DNA of 64,000 bases from contig JBCAMK010000001.1 in assembly GCA_038503065.1 (NCBI GenBank), forward strand, positions 3,348,001-3,412,000, in the 5' to 3' direction. The notes under the pieces are model-generated. The model saw nothing but the letters and a program-made list of their open reading frames with translations, searched no databases and was not told the origin of the DNA. The translations under genes and the position numbers were made by a program. Each line of letters starts with the position of its first letter. Positions within the stretch are counted from its first letter, which is position 1. This stretch comes from Paragyromitra xinjiangensis (Eukaryota; Ascomycota; Pezizomycetes; Pezizales; Discinaceae). Positions 1 through 9,691 of this stretch are shown one piece after another.

Positions 1-501
1 ATCAACAGCCGAAGCAATGTTTCTAAAACTAAGCAAACTACAGGAATCATCCGTCCTCCGCCTCAACGCCGAGCCACTCTCCGGCAAACATATGCCACAG
101 AGGTAGAGAATCACGTAGAAGTGGAGCAAGAGCAGGGGCAGGAGGAGGAGTATGAGGACGAGGACGAGGGGGAGGAGCATGAGGAGGACGAAGAGGACGA
201 GGACCGGTGCGATTCCGGGGCTGACGAGGAATTGCCGGACCATCCAGGGTCGGCAGCCTCCTCTCAGAAGCTGCAGCATCAAAAAGTAACTGCAAAACAC
301 AGAGAAATGCATCAGCAAGACCGAAATTTCGCCCTGATACTTCGCTGCTGCGTCAGGACACACTATTTTCGTCATGTGAATCTGGAGCGTCCTGAGTGCC
401 TGCAGCGTTCTGACGGATGCTCTGGGAGCCAGCTGCGCCCTGTTTATCAGAGGCTTATTTGCTTGCGTCAGGTTCTCCATATGCTGCAACGCAGGCTCTG
501 A
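1..501 (+). CDS. 3' end of an acidic protein of unknown function (cut by window edge)
   Basis: The frame is open from base 1 to a TGA at 499-501, so the start lies outside the window. The part seen begins with a basic, Pro/Arg-containing stretch (about residues 1-35). An extremely Glu/Asp-rich block follows at about residues 40-75, then a Cys/Arg-rich tail without a recognisable domain. The acidic block recalls the acidic N-terminal exon of the DUF6532-like gene at 15466, but no homology can be shown. A possible splice donor (GTGAAT at about 376) inside the tail means the true 3' end could differ. No function is assigned. It is transcribed convergently to the Plavaka pseudogene. Confidence 0.3.
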   Translation: MNSRSNVSKTKQTTGIIRPPPQRRATLRQTYATEVENHVEVEQEQGQEEEYEDEDEGEEHEEDEEDEDRCDSGADEELPDHPGSAASSQKLQHQKVTAKHREMHQQDRNFALILRCCVRTHYFRHVNLERPECLQRSDGCSGSQLRPVYQRLICLRQVLHMLQRRL

Positions 502-677
502 AGTCACTGAGATTGACGCGGGTAATCATGGTATATCGGAGACTTGATGGCTATTGGATCATTCTTTCTTGCTCTGGAGATCATCGCGAAGGCTTCTGAC
601 GCTTTCTATCAAACATGCTTTATTAATCAAGCTAGCTCTTACTCCTAGTATAGCTCGTTCCATGTTCTAAGATCTAT

Positions 678-2315
678 TCATGTATTTACAAGCCAATCAT
701 TTTGCCCTAGCGGCATCAAATGTGCCATTCCTAATACACTCCTGATATCCACCACCCACAGCTTCCTTGGAGAGCGCTTAGAGGCTTTGAGAAGGCCATG
801 GGAGCTATCTACTGATCCCCTATTGGCTGCCTCTAAAACCTCCACTAGGCACAACCTGTGCCAATGGCTGCTTATGGGATTGCGAAGCTTAAATAATGCC
901 TGAAGTCTAGCTGGCAGGCGCCCCCGGAATGCCCCCCAATTCTCCTCCGACCCTGCTTGTATCCAGACCCAGTCATTTCGTGGCGCTCTATTCCTAAACT
1001 TCCTCCGCCCTGTGCAGCGAAGGTTATGGACCTCGTATAGATCAGTTTCTTGAAAAGTCGGGATGGGAACTTGCAAACATTCAAATCGTTCTGCCGGATA
1101 GTGGAGAAGGTTTTGTGGGTCTTCGCCAAAGCCCTCAGAGCCTTCTACATCCTTTGCCCACTCCAGGATACTTTTTCCAAGGTTGTATCGGTCCAGTTCG
1201 AGTGCCTCAGCGACATCTGCGTGGAAGCAACAGTCGTGATCCTGGTTTTTAAGGTTGCGCCGCGGCAGGCTTTCCGGATGTAATGCCTTGATATTCGGTG
1301 CCCGTTCTTTGCCTATACCAAACAACTGTTGCAAAGTCTTTGCAGAGCCAAGAGAGCTCTCGGCATAACTCTCAGAGCTTTCTACAATTGCTTTCAGGTT
1401 TAGCAATCGCATCTCGAAGGCTTGACGACGGGCATATATATCGAGGATCTGGAGCGTGGCATCAACTTTGTTGGATGCCTTATAGCTATCTTTGATTTGC
1501 TCTTTGTGTGCAAGCTCGCTAATATCAGTAGAGAACATGGGTATGTTACCAAATCATTCCACATGCTGGCAGAAGTGCGTGAGGAGTTGCATCTTGATAA
1601 AGTTGAAATGAGAGGCTTGACGGATTTCCTGAAGCTCCTCAAGGCTGCGGTCAAGGCTCCCTGAGCCATCCTGGGTCTTCCTCCGCTTGTTGCCTTGGGC
1701 TGTGTTGGTTGCAGCCGACGCGGAGGTGGAAGGAGCCTGCAGAGCATCCATTAGTGCCTTTGTTCGTTCCTTTGCTGCTTTCTTCGTCTTCTTTTATGCT
1801 CGGAATTCCAGAAACACATCTTTATGCTCGTGGAAATCCTCCAAATACCCCTTCATATATCCCAACGTTTCCGAGGTGTGGGTGTTGTATTGCGCCATAA
1901 GGTGAAAGTCCACAAATGAGCGAACACATATCAGCGCCTTCTTGAAGATATCTTTGTACTTTTTCAGGGGATCCCTGAGAGCTATGGCGAAGGCTCCCAG
2001 GACTATCCTCCCAAGATTACGCATCTCCTTCCCCTGCCACTGTGTTACCTCCCTATAAGCCTTCATAGGGACTGAAAATCCTGGATATGGTGGCATCGAT
2101 CGCCATGCTTCGTCAAATTGCGCTAGGCGACCATACTTCCCTAAAAACGACTGGATCCATTCCATCATATGCTTCAATACTCCCAAATAAATATTGTGCA
2201 GCAGGTCAGGCTTATGCAACTCGTGCACGAGGACATTGGGGAAAGCCCAGAGAGCATTGTAGAGAGTTTTGACGGACTTCGAGACGAGGTATTCAATTGG
2301 AGCTGTGTTTGTAGG
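678..2315 (-). pseudogene. Plavaka-type transposase, C-terminal half (separated from its N-terminal half by the chromovirus)
   Basis: Read on the minus strand from 2315, this continues in frame from base 10702 once the 8.4-kb chromovirus and one GTAGG copy are removed. It encodes the typical Plavaka block HELHKPDLLHNIYLGVLKHM, then an YNTHTSETLGYM/FHEHKDVF region and a HFNFIKMQLLTH segment, as in KDZ/Plavaka DNA transposases. Two in-frame stops break it: TAA at 1794-1796, after ...FLEFRA, and a TGA shortly before the MFSTDISEL segment near 1538-1553. After each stop the same frame continues with family-like sequence. The second stop sits where a Trp codon would fit. The frame finally ends at 678. 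The copy is therefore inactive unless the stops are sequence errors. Confidence 0.75.
2311..2315. repeat. Target-site duplication GTAGG of the chromovirus (partner at 10702-10706)
   Basis: GTAGG directly precedes the 5' LTR (TGTTATACC...) and directly follows the 3' LTR (...CTTACA). The 5-bp length is normal for Ty3/gypsy integrase. It proves insertion into the Plavaka exon and defines both LTR ends. Confidence 0.92.
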
Positions 2316-3347
2316 TGTTATACCTATGGCTATAGGCGTGCAGTGGTCTCCCTGTTACCCTACCTACGTAGGGAGTTACCCTACCTTCCATTTGGTCACC
2401 TTCCCGTCTTCGTTGGACCCCTCTGTGGCTGCCTGTTGTGATATTGGCCTTCCCAGCCTATTCCCAGGCAGTTACCCTGCCTTCCCCGGTTACCCGGCCG
2501 TTACCCTGCCTCCAGCAGCGAGTAGATCGAGAAGGGGGGACACCCGCAAAATATCCGCGTCCCGGAGACTAAAAGTAACCCTTTGGTCGTCAACGGCGCC
2601 CTTCCCGCGGAACGTGACCCGGAGGGTATGTATGAGAGGTCTTCATAGGGCAACTTGGGGCGCCGAGTCACGTGGGCTATTCGGATTAGTCATCAGAGGT
2701 CTCCTGCCCGCGCTACGGGGCTCCAAACACCAGCTGTCGCAACAAAACGATATCGTGTAACCACCTACTCGATCGGGCGAACGCAACCGTCAGAATCAGT
2801 ATCACCGCCACGGCGATCTGAAGATTACTGAACGAGGGGTAAGCGTCGGAAGTTGGAGATATCGGCTTCGCCGATAGGATGTCGGATAAATGGATAAGCG
2901 AGTTAGTTCAATTTGTAATAGTAGATAGTTTAGTCCGTCGACCCAAGCTACAAAGAACACACAGTAGTAAAGAGGACGGGATATAAATACTCTTGCATTG
3001 GACGTCAATTCTGAGTCGATCATCATCGAGGAAGAACGAGCCTTATCAATATTATTTTGTTACCAACATACTTTGTTCCGTGATAAATTCTCCATCGTAT
3101 CGAGTTGTTTAGCATAGCTTCGCGCTTCAACACTCGTGTCCTTCCTATTGAGAAAGTTCTTTCAACGGAACGGCCCCGACCCTTATCTCGCTTAAACTAT
3201 CGTTGCCTTCGTGCGGTTCATAAGAAGTTGTCAGGACGTGCGCTCGGGTATTGTGCTACGGATAGTAGCCGGTCGAGTTACAGAGTCTAGAGAGCTATCT
3301 AAAGCTTCGCTTAGAATTCAGTAGTGGTGCGAAGTACCGGTCTTACA
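2316..3347 (+). repeat. 5' LTR of the chromovirus
   Basis: It begins TGTTATACC and ends CTTACA. The first 200 bp hold several GTTACCC modules (GTTACCCTACC, GTTACCCTGCC, GTTACCCGGCC). Compared with the 3' LTR it has an extra 21 bp near 2365-2385 that duplicates one GTTACCCTACC module together with an inverted CCCTAC/GTAGGG. Confidence 0.95.
2982..2989 (+). promoter_or_regulatory. Probable LTR TATA box
   Basis: TATAAATA lies about 365 bp before the end of the 5' LTR and is repeated at the same place in the 3' LTR (from 10336). It is the best core-promoter candidate for the genomic transcript. The start site is not visible from sequence. Confidence 0.5.
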
Positions 3348-3350
3348 GTA

Positions 3351-3370
3351 TATTGATAGGCATATCAATA
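3351..3370 (+). promoter_or_regulatory. Hairpin next to the 5' LTR, at the primer-binding position
   Basis: A perfect 7-bp inverted repeat (TATTGAT / ATCAATA) with a 6-nt loop starts 4 nt after the LTR. No tRNA-type primer site beginning TGG is seen here. Some fungal gypsy elements prime from their own RNA, so this may be part of a self-priming structure (inference). Confidence 0.4.
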
Positions 3371-3390
3371 CCGAGGATACACTCGACACC

Positions 3391-5661
3391 ATGAGTAGTC
3401 ACCACGATACGGAGATGTCAGACCACCTTGACATTCTCCAAGACGGAGACCCCCGTCATCAACTTACTACTAGGTCAACTGGCCGAGTAGCAAGTATCAC
3501 ATCCTCACAGCGTCGCAATCAGCCACGCCATAACACTTCATATGTCGGCTTCCGAAGCCACAGCCGTACGCGTCCAGGTCTGACAGGCCTTTGGAACACT
3601 CTCCCCCGCCCAACCATCGACCAAGGATCAGCCAGCCGGCCGATCCAAATCGAAGGAGCTACGGAAGTTCCACGGTTGACCATAAACGACTCCCCACGTC
3701 AGGTGGAGGTCATGCACGCAATCCAAGCAGCATTCGAGTTCATAGTCGAAAGACAAGACCAAGCAGCAGTAGGCTTTAGTGTAGGAGTGGAGGCTCTTAG
3801 CGAAGAGAATCAAGCGCTCTACATTCAGTTAGCCGAGGTTCAGAGGAACATCGAGCAGGGCTACCAATACGCCGATGGCGAGTTAACCGAGATGCTTGGA
3901 CGTGTCCAAGGTCTTGAGGTAGCGGCTCAAGAGGCGATCGATGAGATGGAAATCCGAAACATCCAACGTCTCGCAAGCGTTGCCACCCATTTTGAACAAC
4001 GTGAACAGGAACACCGTAGAGTCACCGAGCAGGTCAAGCACGGGCTGGATGCAGAGATTGCTCATACCCAGCGAAAAGTGGACGAATACCTCACTACTAC
4101 CCTCGTCGACGTCATTGACAGCAGAATCAGTGAAGCTCAACGTGCTCGCTCACAACGGGACGACTCCCACCCGGCGGAAGCAACCCGACGTCTCACAAGG
4201 AGTGAGAAAGGAAAGGATCGGGAACCCCAAACTACCGCAGGTCCATCAGGGACCCAAGGGAACGGAGGACGAGGACCACCGAGATCCCCATGGGTTCCCA
4301 TTGCACCAGCAAGTTCTCACAGTTCGCAAGACGGAGGAGATGTTGTGGTAGGACTAAGTCCAGCCGAACAAGCAGCCATGCTAGCCAGAATGCGTGAGGA
4401 TAGAAGACGCTTAGCCGCCGGAAAACTAGCCTGGGAAGAAAACCAGAGACGGCGTAGTATAAGCCAAACCCCTGCCCCCAATCACCAACCTCCACCTCCC
4501 CCAGTGGACCCGCAAGGCCCAGCAGTCCACAACCACTATTACGCAGCCGCTCCTAGTGGCGCCAGACATCACAAAATTCCTATCAGCGAACCAGAAAAGT
4601 TCACCGCCGCCACCAACCAGGACCTGAAAACCTGGATTCGAAGCCTCGAAGTTTACTTCAAAGTAAACAGCTTTATGTGGACCTCAGATGAGTATAAAAT
4701 CCACTATGCAGCAGGGCGTTGCGATGGACCCAAGGTTAGACCCTACGTCATCATGTATACTAACAAGATGGATGGAGCGGAAGGATACGCCCGTATCCCC
4801 GCATATTCGTACTGGGTGAACTTCGTCGAAAAGATGACCGAAATTTTCGGATCCCCGGACGAACAACGTGACGCAGTCCATGCTATGGACAAGGTCACCT
4901 ACACCACCATCGAAGACTACCTACTGAAGATGAGTAGTCTCAACCTTAAGGTCAGGATGACGGGAATTTTGTGGAGGATGAAGGTGGAATCGAAGGTCCC
5001 TGTGAAGATCCGGGAGATGATGCTCCCCTTTGGTAAGATCTATGACGATGAGCAGTGGATAGAGCAGTTGCGGGAGGTTGGAAGGGCAAGAGAAGAGTTT
5101 GATTACCATGTCAAACTAGAGAACCGTGGACTCCCGGCCACAGACAGCCGAGGAAAAGCGGAGGAAAAGAAAAAGGAGAGTCGTAGGGAAAAGGGTTTCA
5201 ATAGCCGCTTTAAGAAGGAGTCCACTGGCAGTGCTGGACCATCTAAGGACAAGCCCCCCAAGGAGGAAAAACCCACTAACACTCAGGGAAGCCCACCGGA
5301 TTGGAAGAAGCTCCATTACGGTGTCCCCGAGGATCTAATCCAGAAAAGGCGAAAAGCAAAGGCCTGCACCCGCTGCGGACGCACCGAGTGCCACTGGAAG
5401 ACTTGCGACATGAAGGAACCGAGAACAGTCTCGGCAGCTGAATTGACTCGCAAACGGAAGTGGGTCAAACCCAGCGAGGAGGCCACCACAGCCTTAGAAA
5501 AGCGGATGAAGTTAGTGCCCAAGACGAGGACCGCGACAGTGTCTTCGGCGGAGAGGACCGTGAGCGGAGTCTCTGTTCCAAAAGGACAAAGCTCCAAAAC
5601 CCCTATTAACTTGTACACCAACATGGACTCCGACGAAGAAATGTCGGGGGATTTTCCTTAA
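3391..5661 (+). CDS. gag: Gag polyprotein of the chromovirus
   Basis: A 756-residue structural protein that would form the virus-like particle around the element RNA. The ATG at 3391 is the first in frame after the LTR, in a good context (ACCATGA). Residues 1-300 are hydrophilic with helical, coiled-coil-like stretches. The retrotransposon gag core spans about residues 395-575 (KFTAATNQDLKTWIRSLEVY onward). A basic, Lys/Glu-rich segment follows, then one zinc-knuckle-like motif CTRCGRTECHWKTC at about residue 655. That knuckle is CX2CX5HX3C rather than the usual CX2CX4HX4C. The stop at 5659-5661 lies inside the open pol frame, which is offset by -1, so pol is probably made by frameshifting. 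Confidence 0.9.
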   Translation: MSSHHDTEMSDHLDILQDGDPRHQLTTRSTGRVASITSSQRRNQPRHNTSYVGFRSHSRTRPGLTGLWNTLPRPTIDQGSASRPIQIEGATEVPRLTINDSPRQVEVMHAIQAAFEFIVERQDQAAVGFSVGVEALSEENQALYIQLAEVQRNIEQGYQYADGELTEMLGRVQGLEVAAQEAIDEMEIRNIQRLASVATHFEQREQEHRRVTEQVKHGLDAEIAHTQRKVDEYLTTTLVDVIDSRISEAQRARSQRDDSHPAEATRRLTRSEKGKDREPQTTAGPSGTQGNGGRGPPRSPWVPIAPASSHSSQDGGDVVVGLSPAEQAAMLARMREDRRRLAAGKLAWEENQRRRSISQTPAPNHQPPPPPVDPQGPAVHNHYYAAAPSGARHHKIPISEPEKFTAATNQDLKTWIRSLEVYFKVNSFMWTSDEYKIHYAAGRCDGPKVRPYVIMYTNKMDGAEGYARIPAYSYWVNFVEKMTEIFGSPDEQRDAVHAMDKVTYTTIEDYLLKMSSLNLKVRMTGILWRMKVESKVPVKIREMMLPFGKIYDDEQWIEQLREVGRAREEFDYHVKLENRGLPATDSRGKAEEKKKESRREKGFNSRFKKESTGSAGPSKDKPPKEEKPTNTQGSPPDWKKLHYGVPEDLIQKRRKAKACTRCGRTECHWKTCDMKEPRTVSAAELTRKRKWVKPSEEATTALEKRMKLVPKTRTATVSSAERTVSGVSVPKGQSSKTPINLYTNMDSDEEMSGDFP

Positions 5662-8600
5662 GTCGACTACCTGTTCAGGAAGTAGCAGACGTTAACCAAA
5701 CATTCGAAAGCCTGAAAATCGAAGATAGAATTGTCTCTGTCCTGGAGACCGAAAAACCCAAAAACAATTTAAAGCGCAAAACGGCGGATTCCTCGGAAAC
5801 CTCCAACAAAAAGAAGTGTGTCGAACCCACAGTGTTCGTCAGGCCGCGTGGCCAGGTTTTCCTAGTGTTGAATGGCCGGAAGGTAGTGGCCAATGTTTTG
5901 CTGGATTCTGGAAGTAATGTATTTCTCATGTCTCCTTTGTTTGTTGAAAAATGGTCGGTCCCACAGGTGAAAAGAGACGTCCCGGTTGCAGTGAAGAACT
6001 TCGCAGGCGGAGTTGTGGCAGGCGCGGGACAAGCCTTTACTAATAGTATTACCATGATTATGGGCAATAATCATACAAGCACGATAGCGTGTGAGATTGG
6101 ACCTGTCGAGGCTGGGTTAGACATAATAGTGCCAGGGGGTTGGTGGTTGACGGATCATCGGTTGAGCAACCCTTACGACCACGCAAACTGGAAGTTTGAA
6201 TCTCCTGGTTGCTGTGACCAGTGCTCGGTGACGACGGCTCCTCTTAATGAGTTCGATCATATCGAGTATGATGAATGGCTTGGGCTGGATGAAAATGCAA
6301 AGATAATCGGAATGGTAACCGCGGTCGAAGAAGAATTAGAGTTACTCAAGCAGCTCCCGGCTCCCTACCACCGATTTGTGGATCTTTTTGGTACCCCTCT
6401 CCAGCGAAGCCTACCTGAGCACAGGCCATTTGATCATGCGATCGACCTCGAACCCGGGACAACCGCCCCGTGGGGTCCAATATATAAGCTTTCGGAGAAG
6501 GAACTCGAGGTTCTCCGTAAGTACTTGGACAAAATGGTGGCCGAAGGGAAAATCAGACCCAGCAAGTCACCTGCAGGATCTCCCATATTGTTCGCGCCGA
6601 AACCAAACGGAGGCCTACGCTTATGCGTAGACTACCGTGGCTTGAATAAGGTAACAGTGAAGAACCGGTACCCCCTGCCGCTAATGTCCGAGCTTCGTGA
6701 TAGGGTGAACGGGGCGAAAGTCTTCACCAAACTGGACCTCAAGGACGGTTTTCACCTGATCAGGATTAAAGAAGGAGACGAGTGGAAAACTGCATTCCGC
6801 ACTCGTTATGGCCACTTTGAGTACACCGTTATGCCTTTCGGGTTGGCTAACGCGCCAGCTTCCTTCCAAGATATGATGCAACAGGTTCTCCGTGAATTCT
6901 TGGACCAGGGTGTCGTTGTTTACATCGATGATATCCTCATTTACTCTAGCTCCCAGGAGGAACATGAGGTCCTGGTAACCAAAGTCTTGCAGCGGTTGCA
7001 AGACGAGGGACTAGCTGTAGCCATAAACAAGAGTATCTTTCATACCAAGGAAGTTGAATTCTTGGGCTACATTATCTCAGACAAAGGTGTGGCCATGTCG
7101 TTGGCAAAGGTTGAATCAATCCTATCGTGGGAAACCCCGAAGAGCGTTCGCGACGTACAAGTTTTTATCGGTTTTGCCAATTTCTACCGACGTTTCATCG
7201 AAAACTTCTCGCAAGTCGCCAGTCCCCTGACCTCGCTCACCAAAGGCGACCCCAAACAATTCCACTGGGGAGATAAACAAGCGATTGCCTTCGAATACCT
7301 TAAAGTAGCCTTCACGACCGCCCCCATCCTTTGCCATTTCGCGCCGGAACGCCAGACTGTCGTTGAAACCGACGCCTCAGATTATGCCTTGGGCTGCGTC
7401 CTCTCCCAAATTATCGATAAAAAGCTACACCCTGTGGCTTTCCACTCCCGAAAATTCAATAAAGCCGAATTGAATTATGAAGTACACGACAAGGAGTTAC
7501 TAGCAATAGTGACCGCCTTTAAGGAATGGCGACATTACCTCGAGGGAAGTAAACTTCAGGCCATTGTCTACACTGACCACAAGAATCTCGAGTACTTTAT
7601 GAAGGAAACCCGAATTCTCAATCGTCGACAGGCCAGATGGGCGGAATATTTGTCGTCATTCGACTTTAAAATAATTTATCGACCAGGAACGTCAGGAGGA
7701 AAGCCCGATGCACTGTCTAGGCGTCCGGAGTATCGCCCTAAGGAGGGGGATACAACACAGCCTGTTGAAGCTATGTTCCGCACCGGCCAGCTCGATATGA
7801 CTGGCCGCCCGAGTAAGTCAATTGTCGTATCCTTAATTCATAGAGACGATGATGACCCAGGTGTAAATTATGAAAACGGTAAACGAACGAGCTATTCGGA
7901 GCTGGCCTCCAATGGCAACCACCACCACTATAATTCTAATCCTAATACACCTCGTGAGGAGCTACTCATTTCTACAGCCTCCCTCACCGCGCTTCAGGTT
8001 CTAAAATTCGACACGGATTTCCTGGAGCAAGTTAGTTCGCAAGTAGAGTTGGATGAAGGATACAAGGAAGTCCTTCAATCGGTAACGCAAGGCAGCACAG
8101 ACAAGAAATTCCAACATTACACAGTGAAGGATGGACTCCTCTTTTGGAAAAACAGGTTGACGGTACCAGACAATGAAGAATTAAAAACATTGATCCTAGA
8201 GAACGAACACGACTCAAAAGTCGCTGGGCACTTCGGCATAGACAAAACAATTGAGCTAGTCCAGAGAAACTTTTACTGGCCCCGAATGACCGCCTGGATA
8301 ACGGATTATGTCCGTTCATGCGACCCGTGTCAACATAACAAATCAGTTCGTCACAAGAAGTATGGTCTCCTGCAGCCGCTGGAGACCCCGTACGCGCTAT
8401 GGGTGTCGATATCAACCGATTTCATTGTCCAGTTACCTGAGTCCCGAGGATATACCCAGATCTGTGTAGTGGTCGACCGGTTCACCAAGATGGCGCATTT
8501 CATCCCATTAGAAGAAAGAGCAACGGCAAGTGACGTGGCGAAGGCGTTTGTGGATAAAGTATGGAAGCTGCATGGACTGCCGAAGGAGATAGTTTCTGAT

Positions 8601-9485
8601 CGAGACGCAAAATTTACTGGCGAATTCTGGACCTCACTATGCAAACTTTTAGAGATCAAGTCCAGCAAATCATCGGCCTTCCACCCCCAGACTGATGGAC
8701 AAACCGAACGAGTCAACCAAGTACTCGAAGCCTACCTAAGAAATTTTGTTAATTACGATCAGGACGACTGGTATGACCTTTTACCTTTGGCGGAGTTCGC
8801 GTACAACAATGCAGAAGCCTCTGCAACCGGCATCAGTCCTTTCTTTGCAAACCACGGATTCCACCCACGAACCACCTTCACAGTAGACAGGGAAGTCAAG
8901 AACCCTGCATCCAAACTTTACGCCCACTGGCTTCAAACAGTCAACGATTTCGCAACTTCCTCCCTCAAAGCAACTCGAGCAACCATGAACAAATACTTCG
9001 ATAAAAAGCGACAAGAAGAACCTTCATTCAAGGTCGGCGATCTAGTAATGCTGGACGCACGTAACATCAAAACCAAGCGCCCAACTCGGAAACTAGCACC
9101 AAAATCCTATGGCCCCTTCCCCATTACCCGTGTCGGAACCAGAGCATGCACCCTCGATCTTGGGGGACGGTGGAAAATATTTCCCACCTTTCATGTCTCC
9201 CTATTAGAACCTTACCGACACAGCATACGGGCCGGACGAAATCAAGACAGACCGCCGCCAGACGACATCGAAGGACAACTCGAGTATGAGGTGGAATATA
9301 TAGTCAGAAGCGAAAAACGACCTACTGGAAGTGGCCGCCGCCGTGGCTTTAGGATGTTCTACCTTGTCAAATGGGTGGGATATTCGGATGATGAAAACTC
9401 TTGGGAACCGGGAGACGAATTGGGGAATGCCGCAGAAGCCGTTGCCGATTTTCATAGACTCTACCCCCAACAGCCTAAGCCATAA
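5610..9485 (+). CDS. pol: Pol polyprotein: protease, RT, RNase H, integrase, chromodomain
   Basis: The frame is open from 5610 (after a TAA at 5607) and overlaps the end of gag by 52 nt in the -1 frame. It has no ATG until well inside the protease, so gag-pol frameshifting is the likely route. In order: a retropepsin-like motif LLDSGSNVFLMS (DSG, not DTG); a reverse transcriptase with YIDD at 6921-6932; an RNase H beginning VVETDASDYALG; an integrase with an HHCC finger (HDSKVAGHFG...CDPCQHNK), a catalytic Asp in STDFI, a second in VSDRDAKF and the Glu in GQTERVN; and a C-terminal chromodomain (YEVEYIVRS...YLVKWVGY...SWEP). All catalytic residues expected for activity are present. Confidence 0.95.
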   Translation, partial: LVHQHGLRRRNVGGFSLSRLPVQEVADVNQTFESLKIEDRIVSVLETEKPKNNLKRKTADSSETSNKKKCVEPTVFVRPRGQVFLVLNGRKVVANVLLDSGSNVFLMSPLFVEKWSVPQVKRDVPVAVKNFAGGVVAGAGQAFTNSITMIMGNNHTSTIACEIGPVEAGLDIIVPGGWWLTDHRLSNPYDHANWKFESPGCCDQCSVTTAPLNEFDHIEYDEWLGLDENAKIIGMVTAVEEELELLKQLPAPYHRFVDLFGTPLQRSLPEHRPFDHAIDLEPGTTAPWGPIYKLSEKELEVLRKYLDKMVAEGKIRPSKSPAGSPILFAPKPNGGLRLCVDYRGLNKVTVKNRYPLPLMSELRDRVNGAKVFTKLDLKDGFHLIRIKEGDEWKTAFRTRYGHFEYTVMPFGLANAPASFQDMMQQVLREFLDQGVVVYIDDILIYSSSQEEHEVLVTKVLQRLQDEGLAVAINKSIFHTKEVEFLGYIISDKGVAMSLAKVESILSWETPKSVRDVQVFIGFANFYRRFIENFSQVASPLTSLTKGDPKQFHWGDKQAIAFEYLKVAFTTAPILCHFAPERQTVVETDASDYALGCVLSQIIDKKLHPVAFHSRKFNKAELNYEVHDKELLAIVTAFKEWRHYLEGSKLQAIVYTDHKNLEYFMKETRILNRRQARWAEYLSSFDFKIIYRPGTSGGKPDALSRRPEYRPKEGDTTQPVEAMFRTGQLDMTGRPSKSIVVSLIHRDDDDPGVNYENGKRTSYSELASNGNHHHYNSNPNTPREELLISTASLTALQVLKFDTDFLEQVSSQVELDEGYKEVLQSVTQGSTDKKFQHYTVKDGLLFWKNRLTVPDNEELKTLILENEHDSKVAGHFGIDKTIELVQRNFYWPRMTAWITDYVRSCDPCQHNKSVRHKKYGLLQPLETPYALWVSISTDFIVQLPESRGYTQICVVVDRFTKMAHFIPLEERATASDVAKAFVDKVWKLHGLPKEIVSDRDAKFTGEFWTSLCKLLEIKSSKSSAFHPQTDGQTERVNQVLEAYLRNFVNYDQDDWYDLLPLAEFAYNNAEASATGISPFFANHGFHPRTTFTVDREVKNPASKLYAHWLQTVNDFATSSLKATRATMNKYFDKKRQEEPSFKVGDLVMLDARNIKTKRPTRKLAPKSYGPFPITRVGTRACTLDLGGRWKIFPTFHVSLLEPYRHSIRAGRNQDRPPPDDIEGQLEYEVEYIVRSEKRPTGSGRRRGFRMFYLVKWVGYSDDENSWEPGDELGNAAEAVADFHRLYPQQPKP

Positions 9486-9678
9486 GCTGTTTGCAAATTT
9501 ATTTTCTTTGCGTTTTAGATGTTGTATTTTTCTACTGAACGTCCTTAGATGCGGGGAAACTTTTACCACTGTGGCCAAGCAAACGCAGTGGATTTTATGT
9601 ACCCAAGACGCTAAGGGACTCGCTGTATCACAGATTCATTTTGTATTTTTTCATACTGTTATTCGGGACGACTAACCT

Positions 9679-9688
9679 AGGAGGGGGA
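9679..9688 (+). promoter_or_regulatory. Polypurine tract of the chromovirus
   Basis: AGGAGGGGGA lies three bases before the 3' LTR and is the expected RNase H-resistant primer for plus-strand synthesis. Confidence 0.8.
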
Positions 9689-9691
9689 TAC

